Positions 63,281 through 64,000 of a DNA stretch of 64,000 nucleotides are shown here, in pieces (within the stretch, counting starts at the first letter, position 1; each line of letters begins with the position of its first letter). The notes beneath the pieces are model-generated. The model was not told the origin of the DNA. It did no database searches and saw only the letters and a list, made by a program, of their open reading frames with translations. A program made the translations under genes and the position numbers. The DNA is from an uncultured Alphaproteobacteria bacterium (GTDB lineage: Bacteria; Pseudomonadota; Alphaproteobacteria; HIMB59; GCA-002718135), in assembly GCA_902614395.1 (NCBI GenBank), contig CACMKW010000006.1, forward strand, positions 1 through 64,000, read 5' to 3'.

Positions 63281-64000
63281 TTTTACTTTCTATAATTCTT
63301 TTTTTTATAATTCCAGCAATTCTTTTGCTTTCCTCTAGTTTTGTATATGTCCAATTTTCTAATTTATCTAAAGTATTTAAATCCCTTGTTATATTCATAT
63401 TTTTAAATTCTTCATGGAATCTAATAAATCTTTTACTTTTTCTCTTCATTGGTAATTGATAAACATAAATTGGCTTACCAGATATGCTTGCTTCAGAAAT
63501 CATTGAGGTTGAGTCAGAAGTAATAATAAAATAACTGGAATAATAGATAGCAAATTCGTATGGATTCTTTCCTTCTCCAAGCCATAAGGTAGACATAGTG
63601 CTTAATTCTTTTTTCAAAATATGCTTAATTTCTTTATTAGTTCTTCTCGAGGTAAGAACTAAAATTTCATTATTATGAGACTTTAATTTTTTAATTCTTT
63701 TACAAAGATCTAAAGTATTTTCTTTTGCAAAATTATAGTGATTATTTTCACCTCCAATAATACATGTAATCAAATTTTTTGTATTAATTTCATAATGATT
63801 TTTCAAATTATTAAATTGTTTAAAAGGGTGTATTGCACCCGAAGAATTAATTATATTGTCACCATATAAACCATCATGATTTGGAGCTATAATATAAGAA
63901 AAGTTTTTTGAAGAAATTTTTGGGTTTTGAATATGAATATTAATAATATTTGGATATTTTTTTTTAAGATAGATTGATAGGTAAACACTTTTTCTTCCAC
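63270..64000 (-). CDS. Mitochondrial fission ELM1 family protein (partial; start beyond window)
   Basis: ORF track begins at a TTG at 63806, but the frame stays open upstream: ...YIIAPNHDGLYGDNIINSSGAIHPFKQFNNLKNHYEINTKNLITCIIGGENNHYNF; conserved LVLTSRRTNKE, TSDSTSMISEASISGKPIYVYQLP. Confidence 0.8.
   Translation of the reverse strand, partial: GRKSVYLSIYLKKKYPNIINIHIQNPKISSKNFSYIIAPNHDGLYGDNIINSSGAIHPFKQFNNLKNHYEINTKNLITCIIGGENNHYNFAKENTLDLCKRIKKLKSHNNEILVLTSRRTNKEIKHILKKELSTMSTLWLGEGKNPYEFAIYYSSYFIITSDSTSMISEASISGKPIYVYQLPMKRKSKRFIRFHEEFKNMNITRDLNTLDKLENWTYTKLEESKRIAGIIKKRIIESKNES

Noticed and set aside
32543-63806. Possible alternative genetic code (UGA as Trp)
   Set aside because: Trp is encoded by TGG in conserved motifs, TGA is used as a stop (e.g. 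bolA at 36153-36155, small TM gene at 39216-39218), and no conserved protein needs UGA readthrough.
1-64000. CRISPR arrays, prophage, transposons, toxin-antitoxin or secondary metabolite clusters
   Set aside because: No regularly spaced repeats, integrase/transposase, phage structural genes or biosynthetic megagenes were seen; content is housekeeping.

Overview
This 64 kb window is a very compact, AT-rich bacterial core-genome segment, most likely from a streamlined marine alphaproteobacterium. That placement is inferred from gene content and order: class I LysRS, CobS/CobT/DnaJ/BolA, split pntAA/pntAB/pntB, COQ9 next to rpsU, a lysC-rodZ-ispG-hisS-prfA-prmC-DUF4167 run, DUF1178, DUF1244 and ELM1. 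I saw no CRISPR array, prophage, transposon, rRNA or toxin-antitoxin module, and I do not see a clear undescribed multi-gene system. The most informative signals lie outside the supplied ORF track: (1) two short genes missed by the ORF length cut-off, rpmJ/L36 at 61575-61700 and a 42-aa single-TM protein at 39090-39218; (2) two CDSs running off the window edges, a sarcosine/dimethylglycine dehydrogenase-like gene at 1-1741 and an ELM1 family gene at 63270-64000; (3) a tRNA-Val(GAC) with C instead of the near-invariant U33; (4) a perfect 8-1-8 palindrome over the predicted -10 of a marR gene; (5) all 14 convergent gene pairs overlap by 4 or 8 bp or lie 0-2 bp apart, leaving no space for intergenic terminators; (6) two divergent gene pairs separated by only 23 and 26 bp that appear to share one TATA core. 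Product names come from reading translated sequence and recognising motifs; no database search was run.
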